This document shows, piece by piece, positions 7,414 through 16,091 of a stretch of DNA of 64,000 bases. A program made the position numbers and the translations under genes. This DNA comes from Bacillota bacterium (GTDB taxonomy: Bacteria; Bacillota; Clostridia; Christensenellales; UMGS416). The stretch is taken from contig JAEZSE010000004.1 in assembly GCA_023421955.1 (NCBI GenBank), positions 1-64,000 of the forward strand, given 5' to 3'. The stretch's first letter is position 1. Each line of letters begins with the position of its first letter. The notes below the pieces were generated by a model. The model saw only the letters and a list, made by a program, of their open reading frames with translations, made no database searches and was not told the DNA's origin.

Positions 7414-8769
7414 TTATTCTGGCTTGATTTCTTCCGCCTTCTTCTCACCAAGATAGTTCGGCAGCTGCATTCCAGCCATGTCGAACATGTCTGACAGCGG
7501 CGGGATCGACTTCATCATGCCAGAGAGGAAGTTGGCTGTGGCGGGCTTGCCGTCGCTCATGCCGTCCCACACGGTCACCTTGTCGATCTTCAGGTTCTTG
7601 ATGGCTTCCACCTGCACCTTGATCAAATCCTGCATCTTGTCTGCGATCAGGAGGCGGATGGCCGCGTCAGTGTTGCCGCCGGCCGCTTCCACGATCTGGC
7701 GGAAACCGTCGGCCTGCTTGACCAGGATCTCGTTGACACCACGGGCGCGGGCTTCCATTGTGGCAAAGATAGCGTCTGCTTCGCCTCGGGCGATGCGGCG
7801 GGTGCGCTCTGCATCAGCCTCGGCCTGGATCTCGATCTGCCTCTTGGCGATCTCAGCCTTAACAATGACGTCAGCTTCCTGAGAGGCCTTTTCACGGGCA
7901 GCGCGGGAAAGCTCTGCGTCACGCTCTGCCTTGTAGGACTCTTCCAAAGCCCGGGCGGCCTGCACTTTTTCAGCCATCGTCGCGCGGCGGTTGGCGTCTG
8001 CCTGCTGCTCTTTGAGGGTGGCATTGGAGTTGGCGATTGTGATCTTGGCTTCGTTCTCACCAGTGATTGCCTTGGAATCGGCGCTGGCAACCTGGATGCG
8101 CTGCTCCTGCACGGCATTGGCTTCGCCGATGGCGCCGTCGCGATTCTTTTCGGCCACAGATTTGCGGGCGTCGTTGATGGCCTTGGCGGAAGCTTCTTTG
8201 CCCAGAGCCTGGATGTAGCCGGACTCGTCGTTGATGTCGGTGACGTTTACGTTGATCAGCCTCAAGCCGATCTTTTTCAGTTCCGTTTCCACGTTATTGG
8301 ATACGGCTGCAAGGAACTTGTCGCGGTCGGTGTTGATTTCCTCAATGTCCATCGTCGCGACCACAAGGCGCAGCTGGCCGAAGATAATGTCCTTGGCCAG
8401 CTCCTGGATTTGGCTGAGGTTGCGGCCCAGCAGGCGCTCGGCAGCGTTTTGCATCACGCCTTCCTCAGTGGAGATGCCGACGGTAAAGCGGCTGGGCACG
8501 TCAATGCGAATGTTCTGGCGGCTCAACGCGTTGGTCAGCATGACCTCGATGGACATCGGCGTGAGGTCCAAAAACGCATACGCTTGCACAACCGGCCAGA
8601 TGAACGTAGCACCACCGTGCAGACATTTGGCGCTGCGGCCGGACCCGCCCACCGCCCCATAGACCACGAGGATCTTGTCTGAAGGACACTTCTTGTAGCG
8701 CGACAGCATCCAGATGACGAAGAAGAGACCGATGAGAATGACAGCCAGGAAAATTCCGATACCTTCCAT
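7414..8769 (-). CDS. floT: Flotillin-family SPFH membrane-scaffold protein
   Basis: The 451-residue protein has one N-terminal membrane segment (about residues 5-22), an SPFH/PHB domain, and a long Ala/Glu/Arg-rich coiled coil (about 190-350) with the flotillin AEADAERTRRIARGEADAI-type repeats. Flotillins form scaffold domains in the cytoplasmic membrane and affect membrane fluidity and protein complexes. The gene is 21 bp behind an NfeD-type gene, the same arrangement as yuaF-yuaG in Bacillus, and a strong terminator ends the pair. The gene symbol follows that similarity and is tentative. The 3' part ends in a short charged tail after a Met/Pro-rich segment. Confidence 0.9.
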   Translation of the reverse strand: MEGIGIFLAVILIGLFFVIWMLSRYKKCPSDKILVVYGAVGGSGRSAKCLHGGATFIWPVVQAYAFLDLTPMSIEVMLTNALSRQNIRIDVPSRFTVGISTEEGVMQNAAERLLGRNLSQIQELAKDIIFGQLRLVVATMDIEEINTDRDKFLAAVSNNVETELKKIGLRLINVNVTDINDESGYIQALGKEASAKAINDARKSVAEKNRDGAIGEANAVQEQRIQVASADSKAITGENEAKITIANSNATLKEQQADANRRATMAEKVQAARALEESYKAERDAELSRAAREKASQEADVIVKAEIAKRQIEIQAEADAERTRRIARGEADAIFATMEARARGVNEILVKQADGFRQIVEAAGGNTDAAIRLLIADKMQDLIKVQVEAIKNLKIDKVTVWDGMSDGKPATANFLSGMMKSIPPLSDMFDMAGMQLPNYLGEKKAEEIKPE

Positions 8770-8790
8770 AGAATCCTTCCCTCCTAGTAT

Positions 8791-9519
8791 TTATTGAACT
8801 TTTCGAATTGGCTCCACAACAAGCACCGTGCCGCCCTGCACGCCGACTACCTTCACCGCCTGCTTGGTCTTCAACGGCTCCAGCCCGACGGTAATGGCGT
8901 CGCACTCAATCCAACGCCCCTGCACCAGTAGGCTCACTTTACCCTGATCTTTTCCGCCAGCCGGAATAGGGATATAAACCTCTCCATCGATACCAATGGC
9001 ATTCGACAGCTTCATGTTGCCGTCATTCTGCAGCTTCATCACGGTGAAGAACAGCCAAGCGGTCAGGACTAGAGCAGCACCACCAGCCAGCAGCGCTACA
9101 AGGAACGAAACAAAACCAGGGATTGACCGGTTTGCTGCCATGGCAATGCCGGTCCAGCCAAACACAACCAGAAAGGCCATCACACTCTGGAACGTGAACA
9201 GCCGGAAAGAAACCAGGTCAGCCGCATCAGTTGCATCATGACCGGAATGCGTGTCATGCCCCGTACCGACTGTTGCATCATGACCACCGGCTGCATGCAC
9301 CCCGTCGCCAAAAGCGCTATGCCCAGTCACCATCGCATCATGGGGAATGTCATGCCCAACGCCGCCATCGATTGGCCCGCTGTGGCCGGCAATATCTCCA
9401 TGACCGGTCAAACCAAGAATCATCAGCACAGTCTGGATCAACATGACAACGGTGGAGGGTATTGCAATATAGTAGAAAATCTGCTGAAGAGTGGTCAAAC
9501 CATCCCACCATATGGACAT
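8791..9519 (-). CDS. NfeD/YuaF-like membrane protein with a His-rich loop
   Basis: The 242-residue protein has a first membrane helix (about 14-37), an exposed loop rich in Gly, Asp and His, two closely spaced helices (about 107-165) and a C-terminal OB-fold domain of NfeD type (VYIPIPAGGKDQGKVSLLVQG). NfeD partners bind and organise SPFH proteins. Ten histidines fall within residues 40-94 in GHD/GHS-type repeats, which is unusual and suggests metal binding. AAGGGGGCGG lies before the chosen ATG; an in-frame start further upstream has none. It is the first gene of the flotillin operon. Confidence 0.85.
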   Translation of the reverse strand: MSIWWDGLTTLQQIFYYIAIPSTVVMLIQTVLMILGLTGHGDIAGHSGPIDGGVGHDIPHDAMVTGHSAFGDGVHAAGGHDATVGTGHDTHSGHDATDAADLVSFRLFTFQSVMAFLVVFGWTGIAMAANRSIPGFVSFLVALLAGGAALVLTAWLFFTVMKLQNDGNMKLSNAIGIDGEVYIPIPAGGKDQGKVSLLVQGRWIECDAITVGLEPLKTKQAVKVVGVQGGTVLVVEPIRKVQ

Positions 9520-9550
9520 AATACCGCCCCCTTTGAGATATCTTGAACTC

Positions 9551-9579
9551 ATTATAGAGCAATATCACCCCATGAGCAA
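9551..9579 (-). promoter_or_regulatory. Promoter of the NfeD-flotillin operon
   Basis: Minus-strand TTGCTC, 17 nt, TATAAT, ending about 30 nt before the NfeD start codon. Confidence 0.7.
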
Positions 9580-9692
9580 CCAAGGGCGTTCAAATACACA
9601 GATTGCGGTGTTGAATTGTCGCAAATGGCGCACCATCGCACATAGCCAGATGATTGGGCAAATGGAATTAACGCAAATGTCCGTTGATATTG

Positions 9693-9720
9693 TTGCAAAG
9701 AGGAAAAGAAAACCTATAAT
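9693..9720 (+). promoter_or_regulatory. Promoter of the MFS transporter gene
   Basis: TTGCAA, 16 nt, TATAAT on the plus strand, 55 nt before the start codon. The divergent region also carries three copies of GCAAATG (near 9620, 9659 and 9672) of unknown meaning. Confidence 0.65.
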
Positions 9721-9775
9721 GGAACTATACAAACTCATACATACGTTCACAAAAAAACAGTCAGGAGGCCTGCCC

Positions 9776-11044
9776 ATGAAGCTGGATTACAAGAAGACAT
9801 TCCTGATCGGCTTTGGGTTCTTTGCCACGTCCATCGCCTGGAGCATCTATAACAGCTATGTGCCCTTGCTGCTGGAGCCCAAGCTGGCTGGCGTGGCATA
9901 TGGCACAACCCTTCTGGGCTTCATCATGGCAATCGACAACGTGTTTGGAGTGATCTTCCAGCCGCTGTTTGGCTTCCTGAGCGACCGGACAAAGTCAAGA
10001 TACGGCCGCAGGCTGCCGTATATCTTCATCGGAATCCCATTGTGTGCCATCACATTCGCGCTGGTGCCCACAATGGCCTATTCGCTGGGTTCGTTGATGG
10101 CTACAGTGATCATTTTCAACTTCATCATGTCCACTTGGCGCGCACCGGTTGTGGCTCTGATGCCCGATCTCACCCCCGCTCCACTGCGCAGCAAGGCCAA
10201 CGGTGTCATCAACATGATGGGCGGCGTTGGCAGCCTGATTGCTTTCCTGATCGGTGGTTATGTCTACAAGGCCGCTGGTTATAACGGTCCATTCCTGCTG
10301 AGCAGTATCGTGATGGTATTGGCATTATTCGTGTTGTTTTTCTTCGTGAAAGAGCCCGTGGCCGAGACGCTGGGAGCAAACGATACACAGAAGAAAGAAA
10401 AGGAAAAGATAAAGCTCGCCAAAGGGGAAACGATCAGTCTGATCCTGATCCTTTTTGCGATCTTCTTCTGGTTTGCAGGATACAACGCTGTGGAAACTTA
10501 CTTCACTCTGTTTGCCACAAATTCGATGGGTATGGAGCCGGGAGATGCCACGATCACACTGGCGTTCTTCTCGATCACCTTTTTGGCTGCAGCGATCCCG
10601 GCAGGCATCCTGGGTGGAAAAATCGGACGAAAGCGGACGATTCTCATCGGCTTGGCTGGAGTAACTGCGCTATTCATTGTCATGTTCTTTGTGAAGAACC
10701 TGATGGCCCTCCGTATCCTGCTTCTGTTGGGCGGTGTGTTTTGGGCCGGGGTCAACATCAATTCTCTGCCAATGGTGGTGGAAATGGCCGGATTGTCGCG
10801 CATTGGCACATTCACAGGATTCTATTACTTCTTCTCCTTTAGCGCGGCGATCGCCAGCCCACCGCTGTATGGGCTGATCCATGATTCATTGAAGAGTAAC
10901 AGCAACTACTCGATGATCTTCATCTACGCGGCAATTGCTTTCGCCATCGCCATTGGCTGCATCGCGTTTGTAAAGCATGGTGAATCGGTGGTGCCGGAGC
11001 AGAAGCTCACTACCGAAGAGGTCATGGGGATGCAGGAGGACTGA
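9776..11044 (+). CDS. MFS transporter, sugar (GPH/SLC45-like) type
   Basis: The 422-residue protein has about 12 hydrophobic segments and the loop 2-3 signature GFLSDRTKSRYGRRLPYI that is typical of sucrose/glycoside-type major facilitator carriers. A charged central loop (KKEKEKIKLAKGE) divides the two six-helix halves, and the second half repeats the motif as GGKIGRKRT. It probably couples uptake of a sugar or glycoside to a cation gradient; the substrate cannot be told. AGGAGG lies 8 nt upstream of the ATG. It is divergent from the NfeD-flotillin operon and convergent with asnB. Confidence 0.88.
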   Translation: MKLDYKKTFLIGFGFFATSIAWSIYNSYVPLLLEPKLAGVAYGTTLLGFIMAIDNVFGVIFQPLFGFLSDRTKSRYGRRLPYIFIGIPLCAITFALVPTMAYSLGSLMATVIIFNFIMSTWRAPVVALMPDLTPAPLRSKANGVINMMGGVGSLIAFLIGGYVYKAAGYNGPFLLSSIVMVLALFVLFFFVKEPVAETLGANDTQKKEKEKIKLAKGETISLILILFAIFFWFAGYNAVETYFTLFATNSMGMEPGDATITLAFFSITFLAAAIPAGILGGKIGRKRTILIGLAGVTALFIVMFFVKNLMALRILLLLGGVFWAGVNINSLPMVVEMAGLSRIGTFTGFYYFFSFSAAIASPPLYGLIHDSLKSNSNYSMIFIYAAIAFAIAIGCIAFVKHGESVVPEQKLTTEEVMGMQED

Positions 11045-11104
11045 TTCGATCTTAAAGCGGCCAGGACATATGCCTTGACCGCCAAAATTCATACAAGATA
11101 TAGA

Positions 11105-11132
11105 GGGGCGGGTATGGAACCCCGCCCCTACC
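11105..11132. repeat. REP-like palindromic repeat, copy A
   Basis: GGGGCGGG, a 7-8 nt loop, and CCCGCCCC followed by TACC. The whole 28-nt unit occurs unchanged at 55781-55808. It lies between two convergent genes and may also terminate transcription. Confidence 0.8.
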
Positions 11133-11148
11133 GAAAGAACGACGTCTC

Positions 11149-12975
11149 TCACACCATCTCGACCCCATAATGCTCAAACCAATAGTCTAGTTGAATCAGA
11201 TAGGCAATTAACTGAGGTTTGCCCATTAGTTGTCCGAACCACGTCACGTTTTCCTGGCGCCGCAGATCGTCCATAAACCCCTTCTTCAACAGCTCATGCA
11301 ACACCGAGGAGGGATTTGCCAGCCGTTCTGTCAGCATCCCTGTCACGATTTGCTCATACTTTGGGTTGTGGGTTTTGGGATAAGGGCTCTTCTTACGTTG
11401 GGTGATCCTGTCTGGCAGCACTCCGCCCAGCGCGTCGCGAAGCACGGCCTTTTCCACATCACCGCGCCGCTTGATGCGCCATGGGATGTTGAACACATAC
11501 TCCGCGATGCGGTGGTCCGCAAAAGGAACACGCACCTCCAGCGCCGAGGCCATTGACATACGGTCTTTACGCTCCAGCAGTGAGTGCATAAAATAGGCGA
11601 TACTGGCATAGCTGATCTGCCTAAGGATTCGTTCCTGCTGCGATTCTCCCTCCAGCACAGGACAATCGGCAAAGCAGGCGTTGAAGGCTTCATTCACAAA
11701 GGCAATACCATCGCGGGGGCGGATCACATCCAGGTTAAACACACTCATCCGCGTTTCCAGAGAATAGAGCCACGGGAACCGTTCCGGGCGGTCCGGCGCA
11801 TTGTTGAACCAGGGATAGCCTCCAAAAATTTCATCGGCACACTCCCCGGACAGGCCCACAGTGTGGCGCTGCTTGATCTGCGAGCAGTAATGCAGCAGCG
11901 AGGAGTCCACATCTCCCATACCCGGCAGGTCGCGAAACCGCACCGCATCGGTGAGCTTCGTGGCGATGTCCTCACAGGTGGCGTGAAGCACAGTGTGATC
12001 AGAACCGATCTGGCCGGCCATATAGATCGCATATTCATCATCGGAATTGGGTTGGAAGCTGGTGGTGTGGAAATGCTCCTTGTTGCCCTCAAATTCAAAC
12101 GAGTAGGTGTCCAGCCCCCTGCCCCGGTCACCCAGATCGACAGCGGCAATGGCGGAGATCGCAGAGGAATCCAACCCGCCAGAAAGGAGTGTGCACAGCG
12201 GCACATCAGACACCAATTGCCGCACGATGCTGTCGCGCACCAGCCATAGAACCCGCTCAATCGTTTCTTCCAGATTATCCCGATGGTCAAGGGCTTCGAG
12301 CTTCCAGTATTGTCCTGTCCTCAAGCCGCCTTCAGAATACTCCATCCACCAGCCCGGCAGCAGCTCCTGCACGCCCTTGAACACGCCCGTGCCGGGAATG
12401 CGGGTGGGCAGCAGGAAAATCAACTGCCACAGGCCTTGCTCGTCAATCCTGGGCTTGATGGCCGGATGCTCAAAGAGCGCCTTGATCTCAGAGGCAAACA
12501 CCAGGCTGCCATTGGCAAAGGAATAAAACAAGGGCTTCACACCCATCCGGTCGCGGGCAAAAAACACCTTCTGCTCTGCCTCGTCATATATAGCAAAGGC
12601 AAAAATACCGTTTAGCTGGTCCAGGCATTCCCTCCCCCACTGCATATAAGCAACCAGCAGCACCTCAGTGTCACAATTGGTTTGAAATGCCCAGCCAAGC
12701 CCCTCAAGCTCCCGGCGGAGCTCCAATGTGTTGTATAGCTCGCCGTTGTAAATGATCGTAAACTTGTTTGCGCCGGCCAAGCGGGTCATCGGCTGGATGC
12801 CGTTGGCCGGATCGATGACCGAAAGCCTGTTGTGGGCCAGGCAAGCCCAGTCGTCGCAATAGACCCCCGTCTGATCCGGGCCACGGTGAGCCAGAGCCTG
12901 GTTCATTTTAAGACCGATTTCCCGCTTCTCAACTTCTGCCAATCCCCCGCCGATTACACCTGCTATCGAACACAT
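11149..12975 (-). CDS. asnB: Asparagine synthetase B, glutamine-hydrolysing
   Basis: The 608-residue enzyme makes asparagine from aspartate, ATP and glutamine. It opens MCSIAGVIGG, with Cys2 as the glutaminase nucleophile, followed by the class II amidotransferase domain (HRGPDQTG, IYNGELYN). The synthetase domain carries the ATP-binding loop LLSGGLDSSA near residue 265 and GECADEIFGGY. Only this ATG leaves Cys2 exposed; longer in-frame starts are ruled out. GGGAG lies about 9 nt upstream. It follows the isomerase gene by 141 bp with a palindromic repeat between, so it may be transcribed separately. Confidence 0.95.
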   Translation of the reverse strand: MCSIAGVIGGGLAEVEKREIGLKMNQALAHRGPDQTGVYCDDWACLAHNRLSVIDPANGIQPMTRLAGANKFTIIYNGELYNTLELRRELEGLGWAFQTNCDTEVLLVAYMQWGRECLDQLNGIFAFAIYDEAEQKVFFARDRMGVKPLFYSFANGSLVFASEIKALFEHPAIKPRIDEQGLWQLIFLLPTRIPGTGVFKGVQELLPGWWMEYSEGGLRTGQYWKLEALDHRDNLEETIERVLWLVRDSIVRQLVSDVPLCTLLSGGLDSSAISAIAAVDLGDRGRGLDTYSFEFEGNKEHFHTTSFQPNSDDEYAIYMAGQIGSDHTVLHATCEDIATKLTDAVRFRDLPGMGDVDSSLLHYCSQIKQRHTVGLSGECADEIFGGYPWFNNAPDRPERFPWLYSLETRMSVFNLDVIRPRDGIAFVNEAFNACFADCPVLEGESQQERILRQISYASIAYFMHSLLERKDRMSMASALEVRVPFADHRIAEYVFNIPWRIKRRGDVEKAVLRDALGGVLPDRITQRKKSPYPKTHNPKYEQIVTGMLTERLANPSSVLHELLKKGFMDDLRRQENVTWFGQLMGKPQLIAYLIQLDYWFEHYGVEMV

Positions 12976-13084
12976 CCGCAACACTCCCCTATGTAATGAT
13001 GAAACAACGGCTGGACCGCCGTTGCTCCAAAGGCAGTATATGCAGAGAAATGTTTGCGGGTACATGGACAGGGCCATCAAGTCA

Positions 13085-13108
13085 GGAGCGGGGATAAACC
13101 CGCCCCTG
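13085..13108. repeat. REP-like palindrome, diverged copy C
   Basis: An imperfect inverted repeat (GAGCGGG ... CCCGCCCC) in the opposite orientation to copies A and B, with the same GGGGCGGG core on the minus strand. It separates asnB from the isomerase gene. Confidence 0.5.
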
Positions 13109-13116
13109 CTAATCAT

Positions 13117-13929
13117 CTATTCTCCTGAAAAATGAGCAGCCAACCCAAGCACTTCCCGCGCCGATTCGGCTGTGCAGAGTCCTGCTGACGGAGTGTATTC
13201 GCACCCCACATAGCCGGTATACCCTGACGCGCTGATGGTCGCGAATACATTGCGATAGTTGATCTCACCGCTGCCGGGCTCGTGGCGGCCGGGCACATCA
13301 GCCAGGTGGAAGTGGCCGATCATACTGATATTTTCACGGATCGTTTGGATCAGATTGCCTTCCGTGATCTGCTGGTGGTAAATGTCATAAAGCAGCTTGA
13401 CGTTGGGCGAGTCCACCTGCCGGAGGATCTGGAAGCCTTGCGCCGATGTGGAGAGGTAATAGCCCATGTGATCCACAAGAAGATTCAAGGGCTCCAAAAC
13501 AATCACGAATCCATGCTTTTCCAACACAGGCGCGGCGGCTCTCAGGCATTCCACGATTGCGTCCTGCTGGGCCTCACGGCTGGTGTCAGGTAACTCCTGA
13601 CCCGTTGTGGCAATCAGCGTGCGGATGCCCAGCGGTGAGACGGCTTCGATGGTCTCCTCCACCATCTCGGCATAAAGGCCGGCATTTTGCTTCACAAGCA
13701 TCGCGCCATTGGCGTAGCGCTCCCGGCGGGCAGTATCAGCAGTGCCCACGCAGCACACCACAGCAGGGACCCCGGCGTCTTTCGTCGCCTCCGCCAGCGC
13801 GTTCAAGTCTTTGTTATGCCAGTCCCAGAACTCCACAGCTGAAAAGCCTGCCTCAGCAGTCTTTTCAACACGCTGTTCAAACGGGAACTCCCGAAACATC
13901 ATGTCAATGCAGGAACCAAGCTTGATCAT
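13117..13929 (-). CDS. TIM-barrel isomerase of the hydroxypyruvate isomerase family
   Basis: The 270-residue protein matches the AP endonuclease 2-type TIM barrel of sugar-phosphate isomerases/epimerases. The HFHLADVPGRHEPGSGEINY stretch is characteristic of hydroxypyruvate isomerase (Hyi). Likely metal ligands are the Glu in VLEPLN, the Asp in LYDIYHQQ, the His in GHFHLAD and the Glu in GCEYTPS. It would interconvert hydroxypyruvate and tartronate semialdehyde or a related keto sugar. GGAGAGTGCAAC precedes the ATG. Only 20 bp separate it from the upstream nucleoside hydrolase gene, so the two probably form an operon; a shared pathway is inference. Confidence 0.85.
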   Translation of the reverse strand: MIKLGSCIDMMFREFPFEQRVEKTAEAGFSAVEFWDWHNKDLNALAEATKDAGVPAVVCCVGTADTARRERYANGAMLVKQNAGLYAEMVEETIEAVSPLGIRTLIATTGQELPDTSREAQQDAIVECLRAAAPVLEKHGFVIVLEPLNLLVDHMGYYLSTSAQGFQILRQVDSPNVKLLYDIYHQQITEGNLIQTIRENISMIGHFHLADVPGRHEPGSGEINYRNVFATISASGYTGYVGCEYTPSAGLCTAESAREVLGLAAHFSGE

Positions 13930-13949
13930 GTTGCACTCTCCTTTGTGAC

Positions 13950-14864
13950 TTATTGAGCAGAGGATAGCTTGCGGTAAAGATCCTCGAAGATGGCGTTGCG
14001 GTCCAGCAGGCGGGCTGACTTCATGAAATGCCTGCGCGGGTCCTGGCCACAGGTCAGCCGTTCGAAAAGGATGGGGCTGTGGATCACGTCAAACTGGGCC
14101 CAATCGGGGTTCAGCAGCGACGCGATGGCAGCAATGTCCCAGATCTCCTTGGCAATACAGGAATGCTGCATGCAGTATTCCCGGAAAATCCCGGCAAGAT
14201 AGGTTCCGATTGCGCTCTTGCCCTTGAGGTAATGATCTACTTCCTGGGGTGACGCTGTGAGGTGTGATGACACTGGCATGCAGGGCACTTGCAGCACAGG
14301 CACACCGCAGTCAAAGACCAGGCTTGCCGCCGGCACATCTTGCATGAGGTTGAACTCGCGGTTGTGCGGCCAATAGGATGCGTTGCCGCCCAGCCATACC
14401 ACCACGATCTTGCCAATGATACGGGGTTCAATCAGAATTGCAGAGGCCACATTGGTGATCGCACCAATCGCAACCACATAGAGCGGCTCCGTGGCGGCCA
14501 TCGCCCGCTCCACAAGATCGAGCGCCGCGGCGCTGCGGCAAGGTGTATCCAGGCTGCCCAGGTAACGATCCGAACCCTTGTGCGCCAGCCCGGATGGATT
14601 CAAACCCAGGCGGGCAAGGACCCTGAGGATCTCCTCGTGACTGCGCTCCATGCCATCGCCGGGGCCTTGGGACCGGTCGTTGAAAAATGGCGCGGCATAC
14701 ACCGCTTGCACATTCAACCTCTCCGGCGAAAGAAGCGCGTAAGCCAGCGCGAACTGGTCGTCAATCTCATTGTAGGTGTCTGTGTCCAGCACGATATCCA
14801 GGCGTCCGGAATTCACGGACAACCTTTCCAACTGCCGGGTATCAGCAGGTCTTTTAAATTGCAT
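13950..14864 (-). CDS. Inosine-uridine type nucleoside hydrolase
   Basis: The 304-residue enzyme should split the N-glycosidic bond of ribonucleosides. The calcium-binding signature DTDTYNEIDDQFAL, a variant of DTDxxxDDxxA, lies near the N-terminus, and VVAIGAITNVASAI and the Asn/Asp-rich segment NREFNLMQD fit the family. The expected late Asp is in KEIWDIAAIASLL. The chosen ATG has AGGAGG 6-7 nt upstream; an in-frame ATG nine codons earlier lacks one. It leads the operon with the TIM-barrel isomerase. The exact nucleoside is not predictable. Confidence 0.87.
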   Translation of the reverse strand: MQFKRPADTRQLERLSVNSGRLDIVLDTDTYNEIDDQFALAYALLSPERLNVQAVYAAPFFNDRSQGPGDGMERSHEEILRVLARLGLNPSGLAHKGSDRYLGSLDTPCRSAAALDLVERAMAATEPLYVVAIGAITNVASAILIEPRIIGKIVVVWLGGNASYWPHNREFNLMQDVPAASLVFDCGVPVLQVPCMPVSSHLTASPQEVDHYLKGKSAIGTYLAGIFREYCMQHSCIAKEIWDIAAIASLLNPDWAQFDVIHSPILFERLTCGQDPRRHFMKSARLLDRNAIFEDLYRKLSSAQ

Positions 14865-14966
14865 ATGCCCCTCCTCCTGAATGGGTGTCACGTACTGATG
14901 CTACTATACCACATTATATCGGTTCTTCCTCCTCATCGGGCTGGAAATGTTGGAAAACGGTTGATT

Positions 14967-14995
14967 TTGACTTTTATATTCTGTGCGTATAATAT
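14967..14995 (+). promoter_or_regulatory. Promoter of the SPFH gene
   Basis: TTGACT, 17 nt, TAATAT. An overlapping TATAAT two bases upstream would give a 15-nt spacer. Confidence 0.6.
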
Positions 14996-15042
14996 GTATT
15001 CATACGATAATATTTACTGGTATGCTGAAAGGAGTGGCTCAG

Positions 15043-15903
15043 ATGGACAACATTTGGATTTATATCGTGGCTGCTGTCATCGTGCTGGTGTTTTGTTCTG
15101 GCAGCAAGATCATCCGCCCAACCCACAGAGGCCTTGTGGAAACGCTTGGCCGTTTCACCAGGTTTGCCGGGCCCGGTTACCACTGGATCGTGCCGGGTGT
15201 CCAAAGGCTATACAGAGTGGACGTCCGCGAACAAATGGTGAATGCCGAACCACAGGTGATCATCACCAACGACAACCTGAACGCCACGGTGGACGCGCAG
15301 GTGTATTTCAAGGTGAAGACAGATGCGGAAAGCGTAAAAAACTCGCAGTACAACGCCTTCAACTATCGGTATCAGATTGTGAATCTCGCGCGAACCACAT
15401 TGAGGAACATCATCGGCACGATGTCTTTGCGCTCCGCAAACAGCGAACGCGGGAAAATCAACATGGATTTGCTCCAGACGCTGGAGCATGAAACGAAAAA
15501 TTGGGGTGTGGAGATCACCAGAACCGAGCTCAAGGAGATTGATCCGCCTAAGGACGTGCAGGAAACGATGAACAAGGTCGTGAAGGCGGAGAATGAAAAG
15601 ATGGCCGCCATTGACTTTGCCACGGCGCAGGAAACGCAGGCCGACGGCGTAAAGAGGGCCGAGATCAAGAAAGCCGAAGGCGTGCGGCAGGCCAAGATCC
15701 TGGAAGCCGAAGGCGAGGCGCAGGCGATCAAGCTGGTGAATGAAGCAGCCAACACCTATTTCGTGGGCAACGCCCAGCTGATGAAGCAGCTCCAGACTGT
15801 GGAGAACGCGTTGAAAAACAACGCCAAAGTCGTGGTGCCGGCAAACGCAGAACTGGTCAATGTGATTGGCGAAATGTCCGGAGTGCTGCCTCTGAAAAAA
15901 TAA
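15043..15903 (+). CDS. SPFH-domain (stomatin/QmcA-type) membrane protein
   Basis: The 286-residue protein has one N-terminal membrane helix (about 4-20), then RPTHRGLVETLGRF and GPGYHWIVPGV, standard for the stomatin/prohibitin-like SPFH family, and a helical C-terminal region with A/E/K repeats (KRAEIKKAEGVRQAKILEAE). These proteins oligomerise in the membrane and often modulate proteases or channels. A GGAGTGGCTCAG stretch precedes the chosen ATG. Unlike the flotillin gene, it has no NfeD partner beside it. It stands alone with its own promoter and a strong terminator. Confidence 0.88.
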   Translation: MDNIWIYIVAAVIVLVFCSGSKIIRPTHRGLVETLGRFTRFAGPGYHWIVPGVQRLYRVDVREQMVNAEPQVIITNDNLNATVDAQVYFKVKTDAESVKNSQYNAFNYRYQIVNLARTTLRNIIGTMSLRSANSERGKINMDLLQTLEHETKNWGVEITRTELKEIDPPKDVQETMNKVVKAENEKMAAIDFATAQETQADGVKRAEIKKAEGVRQAKILEAEGEAQAIKLVNEAANTYFVGNAQLMKQLQTVENALKNNAKVVVPANAELVNVIGEMSGVLPLKK

Positions 15904-15915
15904 CCTCTAGCACGA

Positions 15916-15947
15916 GCGAGCGGGGATTTGCCCCGCTCGCTTGGTTT
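15916..15947 (+). terminator. Terminator of the SPFH gene
   Basis: GCGAGCGGGG, a 5-nt loop and CCCCGCTCGC form a perfect 10-bp stem followed by TTGGTTT. Confidence 0.85.
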
Positions 15948-15997
15948 ATCAGAGTCTTTTAAACAAAACCATGCACAATATCCATTCACTCTGCACA

Positions 15998-16026
15998 TTG
16001 TTGCGCGCTCATAAATTTGGTATAAT
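15998..16026 (+). promoter_or_regulatory. Promoter of the SIS-domain gene
   Basis: TTGTTG, 17 nt, TATAAT on the plus strand, 65 nt before the start codon. Confidence 0.6.
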
Positions 16027-16091
16027 GCAAAAAATAAACGATTTGTGAGTACACCCGCGCGTCGGCGCCGGCTTCGGAAAGGAGAAGGCCA

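Noticed and set aside
14289..15491. 400-codon plus-strand frame across the nucleoside hydrolase and SPFH genes
   Set aside because: It crosses two real genes and a promoter region and has no family features.
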